Source of the DNA: Ustulina deusta
Lineage: Eukaryota > Ascomycota > Sordariomycetes > Xylariales > Xylariaceae
Assembly: GCA_023159155.1 (NCBI GenBank)
Contig: JAJNNX010000002.1
Span: forward strand, 372,001 to 436,000
Reading direction: 5' to 3'
DNA length: 64,000 nt
Position 1 is the stretch's first letter. Every line of letters begins with the position of its first letter. The notes beneath the pieces are model-generated. The model ran no database searches. It was not told the origin of the DNA and worked only from the letters and a program-made list of their open reading frames with translations. Below, piece after piece: positions 24,704 through 37,833 of the stretch. The translations under genes and the position numbers were made by a program.

Positions 24704-26289
24704 TTTTTTTCATGCATATTATGATTTTCTTGGTTGACTAAATCTGTTTGCCCCCCCGTGTCCGGGCGACTGACTAATTTACAACAGTCCGGAGAGTATG
24801 TTTCAGCTGGCTGGTCCACCAACTTCTGTCTTCAAAGCACGGCTCGGCGTTGGTCCCGCGACTACCATTGGTAGATGGGGCATTCATCGAAGAGGCGGCT
24901 TACTGAGCGTCGCGGGACACGCTCACAATTCGGCAACGGTGCACATCAGTCAGTGAGTGATACATCATTTTTACCCCAACAACCGTTGCAACAAGGTACC
25001 CATCATTCCATGACTCGACCGATCTTTGTTGATGGAGAGAATACCTTGCTTTGTTCGGCACCATATCACCGTCCGGGAGAGACGAAAGCAAGCCTCTCTC
25101 GTCGAATCCTGTAGCCGGTGAAGACGATTTGAGACATCCAGTTCGTATTGGTGCTATGACATGCCACTCTGCGGAAAGTCCACTATAAGTACTGGTTTGC
25201 AGTGCTCGTTGCTGAGGCTTGTTTGGCTCACTTGCAGATTGGCAACCAATCCTGATGAGTGAACACCACGACGTAATGTTACTAAGTAATGCAGCGTGTA
25301 CTGTGTAGTGGTAATGAAAACCATGGCTGATTCTGGCTTCTGCGGCTCAACAACCCTCCACTCAGCGTTGAATGAATCGCTCTCTATCTCCATTCTAGTT
25401 CCTATACCTGCTCATCTACTTACACGCCTCGATTCAAGACACGGGTGCCGGCATGGAAGGATTACGACGTCTTCCACCGCTGTGAGTGGCAGTTCTGAGC
25501 AGTCAAGTCAGCAATAACACGGTCCAAAAACCAGCCATATTTTATCAGCCTCGAACCTGGCCATTTCGAGAGATGCCGACACGACTCTTTACCCACACCC
25601 ATGACATGCCGCAAACACCGGTCGGGGCGATCGTGCTTTCAGGTTAGGTGCACTGGACCTTGGACCTGCAAGATTGTAGGCGAGAGGCGACTAAGCGCGG
25701 ACAAATTATCAAGGTGTGGGTTCGGCTATATGCAATAAGGGGCCCTTGATCTTGCATCGATCCCAAGCATTGATTACGATCAACTACCGCCCTGCCCACC
25801 GCTTAACAGTAAAATGTATAGGTACACGTTTGTTGGAGGGGCGCCTTGTCCTCTAGGTCTGTCATCGGGTGCGTCTTCACTCACTTATGTCTTAAGCGTC
25901 GGATTAGAGGCACGGGTATCTATCTCGGAACCTATTTACCGCGCTATCCTCGCTTCCCAACTTTCGCTGTCATGCAGAACGGCTGTACTTCTAGCATCAG
26001 CAGGCCCATGGTAGCCAAGCGAAAGCCACGAATGATACCTGAGTAATCAGACAAGGCATGTGGGTGACAATGTGACAGGTTTGATTTCCAAGCTCAAAAC
26101 AATGCCTGTCCGTTCACATCATCCGACCATCCCCATCCGTGACAGGGAATCCATCATCCAATCCCAATTGCTGGGCCCGGCAGAGTGGTTCGTCTCCTCG
26201 CTAGGCAGCAGACATTTAGAGTTCCGTAGCAGACAAAGGGGGTGGTTCGAAATATTACCCACTAGAATTATAGATATGTGATTGGGTGG

Positions 26290-26510
26290 GCATACCTACA
26301 TGTTACAACCAATTTGTAAAATATTTTGTTACCGGAGACAATATACCACACATTCAAGAGAATAACCAACATCAATTTTTTTAAAAGAATCGTAGAAATA
26401 ATAGCTGCTTTAAAAAAAAATTGGATAAAAATCTTTTCTTTAAGGATAAATGTTTACAGACCAAAATAGCCGCTGGTAATATTTTAGACTATCGAAGATA
26501 GAGGTAACAT
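26290..26510. other. AT-rich block, possible repeat relic
   Basis: Runs of A and T (for example at 26376-26400 and 26410-26460) stand out from the surrounding composition. The following 200 bp are GC-rich. No terminal repeats or coding frame could be identified, so a mobile-element origin is only a possibility. Confidence 0.4.
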
Positions 26511-27976
26511 GCGAGTCGCATAACTAGTAGTTTTCTGAGTGCCATTTCGTAGACCCCCTTCCGGCCGCTACGGTTCCGTCCTCGCTCATGCGCTCGGAGG
26601 GCTGGCTAGCGCCGCCCTGCGTTGTTTAGACCAATGTCGCCATTTGGGCAGAGGACGGCCACGTTCCGCAAGCTCATCCATCCATGCGGCTAGAATCCAA
26701 ACGTCGTATCACTCCGAAAGAGGCCGGCCGGCCGTATGAGGGAAGCGCCAAAAACCGCCAACCTGGTTAGGGGGGTGAAAGCCACAGGTAGGGCCGCCTA
26801 GGTAGCTTCTAGAATGCAGCTAGCCTGTGAGTGACACATGTAGGTAGTTTGAATCTGAAAAGTGAGGCGAACGTAACGAGTGTGGATGGGCAATTTCGTC
26901 CCTACTTCCACCATCAGAGAAGAAATCAACTACGTGACAACGGGTGAGCCGGGTAAGTAGCGATATTGAGAATAAAAAAGAAAGCTACAAGTAACTTGGA
27001 CGCTCACAATCGCATTCTCCTGCCCTAGTGAGGTATTTTGTTCTTTTGTTTCGTGGGGGATCCATGTGTAACCAAGGGCTATTAAGATTTGGTCCCTTTA
27101 TTGATTACCTACTCGACCGGATCGACGCCGAGTTCCCCTACTCGCTGCCACTATATAATTGGTTGGTAGAGGCTGAGATGCCAATGCAGGAATCTCGCTA
27201 CCGACAACAGCAACAAGAGGCGCAACGACCCAGGAGGAAACATAATCGGAAGCCGGCTTGCGCAGTCGAACAAAAAGCGGGCAAAATAGTGACCAGACTA
27301 AGACAACTAGGCAGAATGCACGAGGACCCCGTGACACGGTGATACCAATAGCGAAGCCTGCTCTCGTCCCAAAGGCCCCGTACTACGGCTGCACTCGTAC
27401 GGCCGCTCTGTTCTTCTACGCTCCATGGCTTTCCTCTGTGTTAGGTGGTGCAACGTGAGCATACACAGACCCGATCGATCGACTGGTCGAGTTTCACCGC
27501 ACCGGCACCACCTCCATATCGTGTATCGGGATATGTAGATGGCTAGACAAAGAAATAGGCCCACGCGTGGCTGTCTCCCACAAGTTGGTCATTGATTGCA
27601 GCGGGACACGACCCGCATGCTTGGATAGGTCCTGAAAAACAGCATCACCCCATCACCAATCGGGACGCGACGGTAGGACAATACCTGAACCAAAGTTCAA
27701 GCTTCGAATCGTTCGCCCTCGTAGATGAGCCAAATTGTTCAATATCCCAATGAAACAATTGATGGAATTAAGCAAAGTTTGTTACAATATAGCCATATAC
27801 AGAAGTGAACAAGCGAGCTCCGTTGCGCCACATCCCATGCCGCTGCATCCTATATATTCTAGACAGCGTTAACGGCCTGATGCAAGCAAGTCGCCAAGCC
27901 ACAAACCAATTATGCCATCCCCTTCCTCAGTATTAAGCTAATGAAAAGACCCCCCTGACCCGAAGTTGTCTCATTC

Positions 27977-30900
27977 TCAAATGCCAGGGTAGAACTGATC
28001 GTCGTATGGATGTTGAGATAGTGTACTGGGCCCTCTAGACCAGTTGCCGTTCCCTGCAACACTTTCTCGCGAGGCCCAGAAATTGTCGTCTTTCGTACGA
28101 CGTTCGCGCTCGAACTCGGCCCATCTCCGCATCTTAATTTTGCTGCTGTCAAACTCGCCTTCATATTCAATTCCAGCTTTCTTAGTCTTTTCACCAGCCG
28201 TCTTTCGAGTATCACCCCAGGAGAAGTCGTCGAATTTCCAGAAGGCGTAGGCAGGGAGAACAAAGTTCCAGATAGGAAGGGACAGGAGATAGATGAACAT
28301 CCACACCACATAAGTCCAGGAGTGGGCCGTAACTACGATAAGAACCGCAGGGAGACCGAGAATTAGAGCTAATAGAACAAGAGGGATTACCTGTACGGTC
28401 GGCCCAACAATGGATATAATAACTACAGGCATGTTAGAAATGAGAGTCAGGTTTGGGAATAGAAAGATGATCTTACCAACATAGAGGGTGAACGCAATAG
28501 CCGCTGGTAACACAAGTGTACCGATTAAATCGATGAAGACGATGAATTGCATACTGAAGCAGAAGGTACCACAAAGATCCTTGACGAGAACCAATTCCAT
28601 AAGATTATGGACGGTCGAATTGATCCATCTTCGACGCTGTGAAAGTAGCACGCTGAATTCGTCTGGAACGGTTGTCTTGCAAACGGCCTGCGGAACGAAG
28701 ACTTGTTTACGCTTTGGGAAGGTTCGTAGCATGAGTGTAGTCAGGTATCGATCCTCGCCTAGCAGCAACAGATTTTTTGTGTGTAGAGTATCAACCACGT
28801 TCTCTGAGTAGTGTTCGACAATATCAGGGTTGGCCAAGATCGGAACCCAGAAATTCTGGGCCTTAGGGGCCTTGATGCGATACATGCAGAAACAACCAGG
28901 GAGACAGGTAACACCACCAAAACAAGATTCAAAGGACTTGGCCTGGTGATGAGAAATGAAGTACTCAAACACTTGTATGGCTGTGACCCAGCTCTGCTTC
29001 TTGTTGGCGATTTTGGTTTCACCACACAGACCCATGATATCAGGGTCCTGCACCAAGGCACACAGCATATGGGTCAAACTGTCGGGGAAGATCTTGGTAT
29101 CGGCGTCAACCATCAGAACCGCTTCATAGTAATCAGGTGATATGCCAGTGACTTTCCAGAGACCGTTGAACATTTCAAACTCCAATTCTGACATGCGCTC
29201 GTCAAACATTACCTTCTGAAGGAACGACATTAAAATGATTTGACTGTCACGCTTTCCTCTGTTACCCGGCTTGGCCTTAGTAGACTCATCTGGAGTACCA
29301 CACTTGACAATCAGCATCATGGGCACCCTTTGCTGTTTATCCAACGGAATCGCAGACTTAGCGCCATAATCGTAGAAACCAGCGTAGACCTTAGCCATAT
29401 TGTGTCTTTTTGAGCCACTCGCGACAGCGACATAGGAAAACGCTTCAACCTCATTGGGAGCGACTGTATGGTCTTTCATCATCCCTAGACACACGTCGGG
29501 GGTTGACATTGTTTCGCCTTTGCCTTTGATGAGACCGTCGCAGATAACGAGAATAACCTTGTGGCTGTTAGGGTAATCTGTCATGGCAATCGAGTCCAAT
29601 GTAGTTCGGAGGCCGAGCTCGCCTTCCGAGTAGGCTGTAACCAAGCAGATAGAATGTATGAGGGGGAAACCAAATGGCTGGTAGTCAGAAGGTGGCTGAG
29701 GAACAACAGCTTCGTGAATAAATCCGGCCGGGCCGGGACCGAAACCATCCATTGGACTAGCGGAGCTACCATATGTATCGGACCGGAGCATACTGGCCCT
29801 GCTGTCATTTCCCTGTCTGTACATCGAAGTAGGGTGAAGCAAAGGCCCAGTAGATGCCTGGCTTGCCATGGTAGTAGGCTGCGGCGGCCGAGTACTCCTT
29901 TCACTGCCGGGCCCGTATACGGCTGAAAAACGCGAGGTGGTAGGTAAGAAAGTGCTGGTACGCTTGCTGACCCTATCAGAGCCACCATAACTACTGCTCA
30001 TGTCCCCGGGCATTCGCACTGGCGCACGATATATGTCCTCACTCCAGTCCTCGATTTGGCGCTGTCTCTTTTTCTTGTCCGCAGATTGCGAGGTCTTGGA
30101 CGCTGCATATTTGCGGCTGATAAACCATTGGAACAAAAGTGCCAACCCAAACCTTGCGGCAACCACGGACAAAATAAGGGCCAAAGACACATAAAGGACC
30201 ACCTTGGACGCAATGCACCCAACAGTTTCCGTGTCTACAGTTCCAACCTTGATAATTTCCTCAAAACATTCTGCTACTCGCTTGTCCTCGGCATTGGAAA
30301 ATGCTCTAGTAACGTCGCGTCCACGAATGGCAGCGTTGGCAGCGGTGCTCTTGTCTCTTAACTCCTTGAAGCTGTCGGGGATACTCACTTCATCCTCATT
30401 GAACCAGTAGAGAAGATCTAAATCAAGAACCTGGCCAGAGTATACAACCAAGTTCCGCGTGTCGTTCTTCAAGTCTTCCCACGTGAAGAAAACGTCACCA
30501 GTACCCTTAAGTTGTAGATAGAATGCATCTCGGGCTGTCTGGGAGGTATGGCAAGCGTATCCAGTGTAATACGGCCAAGTAAAGTTTGGCTTGGTTGATC
30601 CATCTTGGGAGAACGTGGTACATGGGAAATACCATGCCAATTCACCATCACTATTAGTGGGAACGTCCGACTTTTCGGCAGCTGTAATCAGACCTTTGCA
30701 TTTGCCGTTGACATTTTGGAACATGAAACTTCCATCCTGACCGCCATAGCTCTTGTTTGGAATGTCATAGAGGATATTGGGATATCGCCCGTCTGATCGA
30801 AGTGGAATGCCGTCTGCAGGGGGATGAGCTGATTTGGTTAAATCATATGCAGTTCCGTGGAATATCATGAAACCATCGGAAACCTCGTTAATATGAAGCC

Positions 30901-31711
30901 GAACACCGGGAGTTGAACAAACTACTTGGGTGAATCCGAAGGTCAAGAATCCAACGAACGCCATGAGGTATAGGATGAGGCTGATCAATCCCATTTTTTC
31001 TCTCCAAGCTCTTCGCTGCGCCTTTGATCGGAAACCACAGAAACTGAGAATGAAATCAGGACACCAGAATGTGACGACAGCACAGTAGCCATTCCATATA
31101 CTTGGGGGGGAAATGGTTTCTTTAGGCTTGTTACGTTTCGATTTCGAGTCCTTCGCCAACTTTGATGCCTTATGACCGCTGGAACGTCGCCGGCGCGAGG
31201 CGTGAGACCTTGTCTTGGCTTTTTCTAGATCGTCACTGCGTTCTCGTGGTGGCGAGCTATCCGAAGTAGCGCCCAGGCTTCGTTCTCCTCCCGATAGTTT
31301 GGCACTGCTCTCTACATCTTCGTAAATCGGATCATTGCCGGTCGAGGAGGGGAGAGTGTCCATTTGAGCGGCATGCTTTCGGTAATGATAATTAGGATGA
31401 TCTTTGTCTATCCTATTGCGTTCAGGGCGTATTAGGCTCCTTTTGCGCGTCGGTACTCCATGATTGGGGGGTTGATCCCCCGTCGGCGAGAGAGGTTGCC
31501 CATCTGGAATTACCTGAGGATTCCGAATTGTTTCGGCGAAAGAAGTTCCTGATGCAACACGCTGATGTTGATTAGAAGTGCGACCAACCACGGGGTAGTA
31601 GGTTCCAGTCTCGACGTCACTCGGGCGGCTGCGTCGCGATGGTGATTGCCGGTACGCATTTCGCTGCTCGTACGATGGACTTAGAGCGCCGGGCCTCTCG
31701 GGGAGAGACAT
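27977..31711 (-). CDS. Chitin synthase, class IV (Chs3-type, with cytochrome b5-like domain)
   Basis: Two exons (31711-28477 and 28422-27977) are separated by a 54-nt intron (GTAAGA donor, CTAAC branch, TAG acceptor), giving 1226 aa. The ATG at 31711 gives [12 protein letters not shown]. The N-terminal 200 residues are basic and disordered. A membrane helix lies at about residues 242-267, followed by a cytochrome b5-like region (about 270-460) and another helix. The glycosyltransferase core shows VDADTK (about 866), [11 protein letters not shown] (about 983) and QRRRW (about 1024), then several C-terminal helices (about 1050-1160). The domain order and the QRRRW plus b5-like region place it with yeast Chs3 and Neurospora CHS-4. 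It polymerises UDP-GlcNAc into chitin at the plasma membrane. The intron sits within a C-terminal helix; removing it restores [17 protein letters not shown], as in the family. In yeast this class needs the activator Chs4/Skt5; such a gene diverges from this one, starting at 37834. Confidence 0.95.
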   Translation of the reverse strand: MSLPERPGALSPSYEQRNAYRQSPSRRSRPSDVETGTYYPVVGRTSNQHQRVASGTSFAETIRNPQVIPDGQPLSPTGDQPPNHGVPTRKRSLIRPERNRIDKDHPNYHYRKHAAQMDTLPSSTGNDPIYEDVESSAKLSGGERSLGATSDSSPPRERSDDLEKAKTRSHASRRRRSSGHKASKLAKDSKSKRNKPKETISPPSIWNGYCAVVTFWCPDFILSFCGFRSKAQRRAWREKMGLISLILYLMAFVGFLTFGFTQVVCSTPGVRLHINEVSDGFMIFHGTAYDLTKSAHPPADGIPLRSDGRYPNILYDIPNKSYGGQDGSFMFQNVNGKCKGLITAAEKSDVPTNSDGELAWYFPCTTFSQDGSTKPNFTWPYYTGYACHTSQTARDAFYLQLKGTGDVFFTWEDLKNDTRNLVVYSGQVLDLDLLYWFNEDEVSIPDSFKELRDKSTAANAAIRGRDVTRAFSNAEDKRVAECFEEIIKVGTVDTETVGCIASKVVLYVSLALILSVVAARFGLALLFQWFISRKYAASKTSQSADKKKRQRQIEDWSEDIYRAPVRMPGDMSSSYGGSDRVSKRTSTFLPTTSRFSAVYGPGSERSTRPPQPTTMASQASTGPLLHPTSMYRQGNDSRASMLRSDTYGSSASPMDGFGPGPAGFIHEAVVPQPPSDYQPFGFPLIHSICLVTAYSEGELGLRTTLDSIAMTDYPNSHKVILVICDGLIKGKGETMSTPDVCLGMMKDHTVAPNEVEAFSYVAVASGSKRHNMAKVYAGFYDYGAKSAIPLDKQQRVPMMLIVKCGTPDESTKAKPGNRGKRDSQIILMSFLQKVMFDERMSELEFEMFNGLWKVTGISPDYYEAVLMVDADTKIFPDSLTHMLCALVQDPDIMGLCGETKIANKKQSWVTAIQVFEYFISHHQAKSFESCFGGVTCLPGCFCMYRIKAPKAQNFWVPILANPDIVEHYSENVVDTLHTKNLLLLGEDRYLTTLMLRTFPKRKQVFVPQAVCKTTVPDEFSVLLSQRRRWINSTVHNLMELVLVKDLCGTFCFSMQFIVFIDLIGTLVLPAAIAFTLYVGKIIFLFPNLTLISNMPVVIISIVGPTVQVIPLVLLALILGLPAVLIVVTAHSWTYVVWMFIYLLSLPIWNFVLPAYAFWKFDDFSWGDTRKTAGEKTKKAGIEYEGEFDSSKIKMRRWAEFERERRTKDDNFWASRESVAGNGNWSRGPSTLSQHPYDDQFYPGI

Positions 31712-34700
31712 GTTCCTGTGTATATGGCCAAGTTAGCAGATGATATTTCGCTTAGTTCTCGAACAGCCATTGGTTTTGACACAAGTAATTAATAAGCTGT
31801 GACTACGGATGAAAGCTGAAGGGGACACAAACAAGAAGTTTGGTCCCTGACCGGGGACCTAACGTCGATCAAGGCGTAACGGACAAGAGAATGGTAAACG
31901 TCTATGTAAACATGACAAGAACTGGGACTGGCGATACTGGTGGCAGAGTCGGCGGGGACACCATACCAAGAGACAGCAGGAGTGATGGTGTAGATGTGCG
32001 ATGACCAATAGGCAGCAGACAGAACACAGAACAATGGGCAACTGTACCGTACGGACAAGTCTTGTTGTGGTGGGCAACAAGCAGGGAGAGACTCGATCTC
32101 GGTGGGCAAAGCGAGATCCCTGTCGTTGTTAGGCCGTGACCCAGTAAAAACCGGCTGGGGGCGAATGGTGGTACGAAAAAATCAATGCCTTCTCGTTAAG
32201 CACTGGTACTAGCCGCCCCCCTGTAACGTTCCTGTTTTGGGTTTGCCTCGATTTGTACCATCTATACCTTATCGGTAGATACTGGCTCTTCGGTGGCCGC
32301 CAGAGTACCGGGACGGCTATATCGTATTCGTAGGCAAGGAACACTATAGAAGCTGCTATTTAGAATGGTAACAGTAGTAGTTCGGCAAGCATCCTAGGAC
32401 AATCCGACGATCCGACAACCAATAGGCGCGTGGTAAGCCCCTCGAATGCAGTCGTTGCTTCACTGGCTGGTAGTGGACTGGACGCTCGCTGGATAGAGAA
32501 CGGAGAATGGAGAACGGGGCGATGACAGGGCAAGGACGGCGAAGGCGGGAGGAAGACAACGGCTGACAGTTTATGGGTCGTCAGAGGATTGATTAGTTTA
32601 ATAATGTAGTAACGTTGGGATTTGACAACCAGTACAGTGTCGCGTACGGCTGGAATTGGACAATGCGGCAATTAGACAGGATGCTTTTGAATGAATGAAA
32701 GTGGAGGCTAAGAGAGATAGCCTGGGTCTGCGATGCAATGAAAGCTGGTGAATTACCGAAGGGCAAACGAATGGAGGTCGGAATTGCAGCACAACATAAA
32801 AGTAGAAGCGAACGGTCATGACAAGTCCACGTTGGGGAGCGCCTGATGGTGAAAGGGGAGGATGCAGTGGTTGGCATTTCCCACAGAGACAACAGAGAAA
32901 TGTGTGGCCACATCGAACAACTTGCTCCTGGATAATATTACCTACATGCAGTGTACCTACTGAAGTAAAGTGAATAACAGGGGGGAGGGATTGGCAGATT
33001 GGCCCTGGCGAAAAAGCACAGTACAAGATTTTCTTTTCTCACTACGGGTATGATTGGCACCACAATCTGCCCCAGCCTTCCAGTAGGCACATACTACCGA
33101 CACTGGACAATAGCCAATGCGGCGCAAAGCGGGCCGCATGCCCTGAGGGGGTTCGCACAGCGGACTGGGAGACACCAGCTGGGTTGGATCTGTCTGACTA
33201 CCAGTAGCTCACCCGAGTCGTCACTAAGATGCCAACCTCTTCAACCCTAACGGACAGAAACACAACTGCCACTATGTTAGTCGCCAATGGAGATTGCTGT
33301 TGTAGACACCGTTATTTATTTATACCGATGAATGAGTAAATCATTCGCTGGACCGGAAGTTGAGTGAGAACGTCTGCCTTTCCAAAGCTAGGGAACACAT
33401 TTGCGAGTTGGATCTGCAGGTCTTCCTGGATCGCCCAGCGACTGACAATGTTGTCATAAGGGACCTCAGTCGTCATCGCGGGCGTCCTCGTCTATGCTGC
33501 GCTACGTTCAGTAGGTATGGCTTACGGATTTCAGGATACACCGTAGCTATTTTCCTCCCAAATCTCATCATTAGCTAGCTTGCAACACCTGATGGTCAGG
33601 TAATTCGAGGGAATATCTTACCTACACTAGTGGTATACGCTATAATTAAGAGCTATGGTGGTCTATTAGTCGTCTGGTGCGATTGTCCGTGGTGCTAAGA
33701 CACAACCTACCTCCTCTTCGATATACATATACATGCTGATATATATATCGGTCGATTAAGTGTATGAACGCCCATACCACCTTCTGCAGGTATTCTTGGT
33801 ATCAAGTGAGGAGGTGGTGTTAGCTGAACTTCGCCAAACTAAACAATACCATATTTTCCGAGTTGTAGAAAAACTCGACCAACAAATACCTAGCTATCAA
33901 AGTGAAACACGAGCAATGCTGCCTTCCTTTCACTGAAGAAATTGAAGACCGGTGGTCAAGTAATAGACGCAAGGATGTTGGGGCAACAATGGCATGTCAA
34001 ACTCGCTTTTGCCAAATACAACTTAATTTAGCCCCGTCTGTCTGTGACAACTCGGAGTACCAATCGTACAGCGACGTCTTACGTTCCTACTGGAGGCTTT
34101 AGCCAATTAACGTAACAGATTCAATACTCCTGCGCCGTTCCTACAAGCCGCGTTGCCCGTGTCGGAGGCTGAGTGTAAACGTCGGCAGTTCTGACATAAA
34201 ATTGGCGCTCAACTATGTTGTACGTGATACCGAGCCTTCTTCCCACTACATGTATGTATGCATTGTACCCAGTTAAGTGGAGGAGACTTACCTATAGTAG
34301 ACGTGCCCTAAAATACTGAATGCGATGACCTTCGGCGACCGTCCGTCTTGTAACAATTGAACTATTAGGTAGGTATTTCTTTTCCTCGTATATAGCTACC
34401 TACCTTCCAGCGCCTCCCTTTAATGTAGTATACTTTTGGACCAATGAGGTAGGTAGTTGTAAATAAGCGAACGAAAAGGATACTAAAGATTGTCACCACC
34501 TGGGCCACAGTTATGGTTGAAGAGCCACCTTTTTGGCAGCTTTTTATCATCATTTGTTCTAGTTTTGGTGACCTCGCACATCTCGTGGTCGCCCCCAAAG
34601 AGCTCTATAGGCGATTTCCAAGAAGGATTCATGGGCGTTTAGGTTATCCTGGCTGCTCGTCCGAGCAACAAGAGTTGGACGACAGTCATAAAAGTCAGGA

Positions 34701-37700
34701 TTGGCGACGACTGCGGACGGTCCATAATTCCGACTGATTGAGGAATCCGTCGGGGCCACTGGTGTGCTTAATACGAGATGTGTTGTGGGATGCTGGCTTG
34801 GCTCTCTCCCTGTCTCTCTCTCTTTCTGGTTCTCAACCCTGTACCTCGCCCCTCTTCCACTTTCGCACTTCAGGCTAGACTCGTTAATTTGAAGCTCACT
34901 TCGACTCGAGCGGAGCACCGTATTGAAAAAGCATTGTGTGGATGAATCTGACTCACTAAAAGCGCATTTTGGCTCCATGCGGCGATGACGTGCTGAAGAC
35001 ATGATAGCTTACACTAGAAGACAGCTGAGGCTGATACATGACTTAACAATATTAGGCAGGCATACAGTTGAGGTAGGTATATGTAGGTATCGGTGCAGCC
35101 TACTGACGGCTTATCACGCGCTCTGGAATTCACCGTCCAGGTGGTGAATGCTACCTACCACAACATAAACGGTTGGTTACATGTGCAGTTTAGGTATAGG
35201 TAGTTAGTTGTATGCATGTAGATAGCCTGTACCTAGCCTTTGGAGGGACGGCCGCGCTGCAAAAAATTTGATTCTATGCGTACAATCCCATCCATTCCCA
35301 AGCAAGTGAGGTTAGGTTTTGGCAGCACGTGGGCTGTGGCGCAATGTTGAAGTCCCAGTCGTAGTGCAAAGGTCCTGCACTACAGTAAGTAAATAAGTAC
35401 TGTGCCTCCAAAGTTACCTACATAGACCATCGTGTCTGGACATCTTCCACTAAGGTATGTAGTTACACAGTTACAGCACAATCCAGGTCAGTGCGGGCAC
35501 CTATCATCTCTAGAGTATCAAAAATAATCCGGCAGAATACTACCGTAGACTAATTAAGAAGCTGAGATGCAGCCACTTCATGGCTTGAATACCGAGTCAA
35601 GAGAGTAGATATGGCTGAGCTCCGGCTTGTGTACATAGGTAGTGTATAACAAACCTTGTCAGACTCCCGAGGAACCCATATGGGAGGAAGCAATATGTTG
35701 TCAGGCCAACCGCCGCGTAATTTGATCAACGTCGTCTGCTTGGCTGATGATAGGTAGACAAACAGAGGCAGACGAGGGAAGGGGACAGGCGTAGTGGACG
35801 AGGTCAGCTGCTGTGATACAAATTCATCACCTGGATTCTGCCTCGCAAGGTGGCTAAGAGTGGTCTCAGAGAGCTGAAGCAGACGAGCAGCCACGACTTA
35901 CTACCGTGAGTACGATAGATACTAAATACTTACACTAGTCTAAGCTGACGAGAGACCAATCCCGATCAAGCCGATCGAGCCGACCTAACAGCACCTACGC
36001 TGTGCAGTATCGCCCGCTAGCAGACCGCCCACCTGACGCAATTAGAAAGATGCTTATAATTTGACGAGGACTTGACTGCCGGCATATCACGACAATCGAG
36101 GGGCTCGTTGACGTGTGTTATGGAGTATATGTAATGATACCTACTCGTGCATAGTTCTGGGCGGGTCAATCGAAACTTATACGAAGAATACTGATGCGGA
36201 GACATCTGCCACTGTAGAGCCTTATTCCCACCATGATAACCGAACAGTAGCGAACGACGAATACGAATGATGCCGGGGTCTCATTTTGTGTCGACTTCAA
36301 ATTGGGACTTGTTCCTACCTACCTACCTACTTAGGTCTTTAAGTGATCTGCGCTCCAGGCCGCTTGTGTAATAGCTAGGTTCAGTTTAGGGGCTCCGAGC
36401 AAACCCGGATTTTGGGGGAGGGGGGATATGAAGCTAAGCCTATATTAGATTGCAAGAGGAACATCTTTTACCTTGGCATTGAAGAACACTTACTTGCAGG
36501 ACATATTCACACAATGTCATTCGGCTAGAAATATGAGCCTTCTTTGCAAACATTTTAAACTGGTTTTAATTCCAACCTGAAACCTGTTAGCGGATGCTTG
36601 CCAAGTGTAGGCGTAAAAATGTAAATGCGTATATAGTAGTTGTTGCACATGTCACATGGGGTAACCCCTAAACAGGCTTAGCTTCCTTCTTGAATACATT
36701 GCCTACCTCTGTTCGGGACGGGGTGTTTACATCCCAATAAAGATCAGGGCCAAGAGGTTGGCTGAACCGCCACCTATCCAGGTAGGTATTTCCCGACTGC
36801 AGGAGCATAGGTAAATACCTACATATTTAAGTACCTACCTAAGTACCTACCGGTATACTACTAAGCAGCTGAAGTCACTGGCGGTGCCGCCACACTGCCC
36901 AAGGTACCTGCTGGACTGCTGGTACAGGACATTGAAGGACCCTGAGAGCTGATAGTTAGCGGGATAGCGAGGAATCTAGGGTCTTCACGAGCGGCCAAGA
37001 AGGCAGACAAGGCGCCAGCAGGCAGGAAGACCCTACGCCCCAACACGCCTAGTGGAGAGACACACACGCAGTGCTCGTTGAATGGTACCATCTGCCCCTT
37101 CTCTGCATCTACCCACAGGTGACAGCCCTGCTCCTTGCACCACACCCATTTACACCACCTATCTATACATACATCACATCACCACTGCCAGCCGACCACC
37201 CCCCTCTGTTGCTGCCTCTGCTGCTGTTACTGTTTGATAGACGTTGCTGTTGTGCTCCTCTTGTTTGGCCACGCTTTGGACATCACGTCAATTCGAGTTC
37301 CCTGATCATAGCCCCCCATCTTCGTTTCGCCCAGCACGCTACATCGCCAGCGCTGCCAGCTATATTCTGTTGTTGCCTGTCATTTCTCCCGACCAAGTTT
37401 CTTTGTTGTGTAGACGTATTAATTCGCAGTAAAACACCACGTAGAGGGGCCCGTCGTCTATGCTACGATACCAGCTGCATTCCGCGCAGCCCTCCCGCAT
37501 TCCCAGTCTCTCAGCCCAGTACCACGCATTTTCCCGTGCCCCGGAGCCTCGCATCGTCCGACCATCCATCGCTCTACACTAGTCTGTCGGCTCGTGTCGC
37601 GCACGTACGTCGTTACTCGCGCTGGGTTGTGCTGGTCCAACGGTCTCGATATCCCTCCGAGCCGATGTATATGACCGTCGTGCAGCCATAATAGAGGAAG

Positions 37701-37833
37701 GACGCTGTTGCTTTACGTATCACGGCCCCCACGCCCGTCCCGACCCTGAGGAACTAGCATTCCGCTCTGGTGTCGTCGTCACGGCACACCATTGTGGGAC
37801 TTCGCTGGGACAGCTTGCAGCACCGCTTCAGCA
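31712..37833. other. Long divergent intergenic region between chitin synthase and Skt5-like genes
   Basis: About 6.1 kb lie between two divergent genes. No intact gene is supported; open frames at 32598-33026, 34559-35002 and 35550-35894 (all minus) have no recognisable domain. TACC repeats lie at 36314-36333 and 36812-36855. C/T-rich sequence upstream of 37834 is probably 5' UTR of the Skt5-like gene. Confidence 0.55.
36812..36855. repeat. TACCTACC-type repeat cluster
   Basis: Repeated ACCTAC / AAGTACCTACC units. Confidence 0.75.

Larger units (their letters stand above)
22790..27976. other. Intergenic region with simple repeats and an AT-rich block
   Basis: No gene is supported. It contains a 10-bp tandem repeat (23482-23511), a TA repeat (24688-24703), and an AT-rich block at about 26290-26510 followed directly by GC-rich DNA (about 26550-26760). 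Short open frames, such as one from the ATG at 27064 (92 codons), lack family resemblance. Confidence 0.55.

Noticed and set aside
27064..27342. Plus-strand 92-codon frame starting MCNQGLLRFGPFIDYLL
   Set aside because: It has an ATG and a plausible first half, but no homologous family is recognised and the second half is basic low-complexity; too weak to list as a gene.
32598..33026. 142-codon minus-strand frame upstream of the chitin synthase
   Set aside because: No recognisable domain, low-complexity Cys/Ser/Pro content and no splice or start context; probably leader or intergenic DNA.
34559..35002. 147-codon minus-strand frame with an ATG
   Set aside because: Ser/Arg-rich sequence without domain or conserved character, isolated within a repeat-rich intergenic region.
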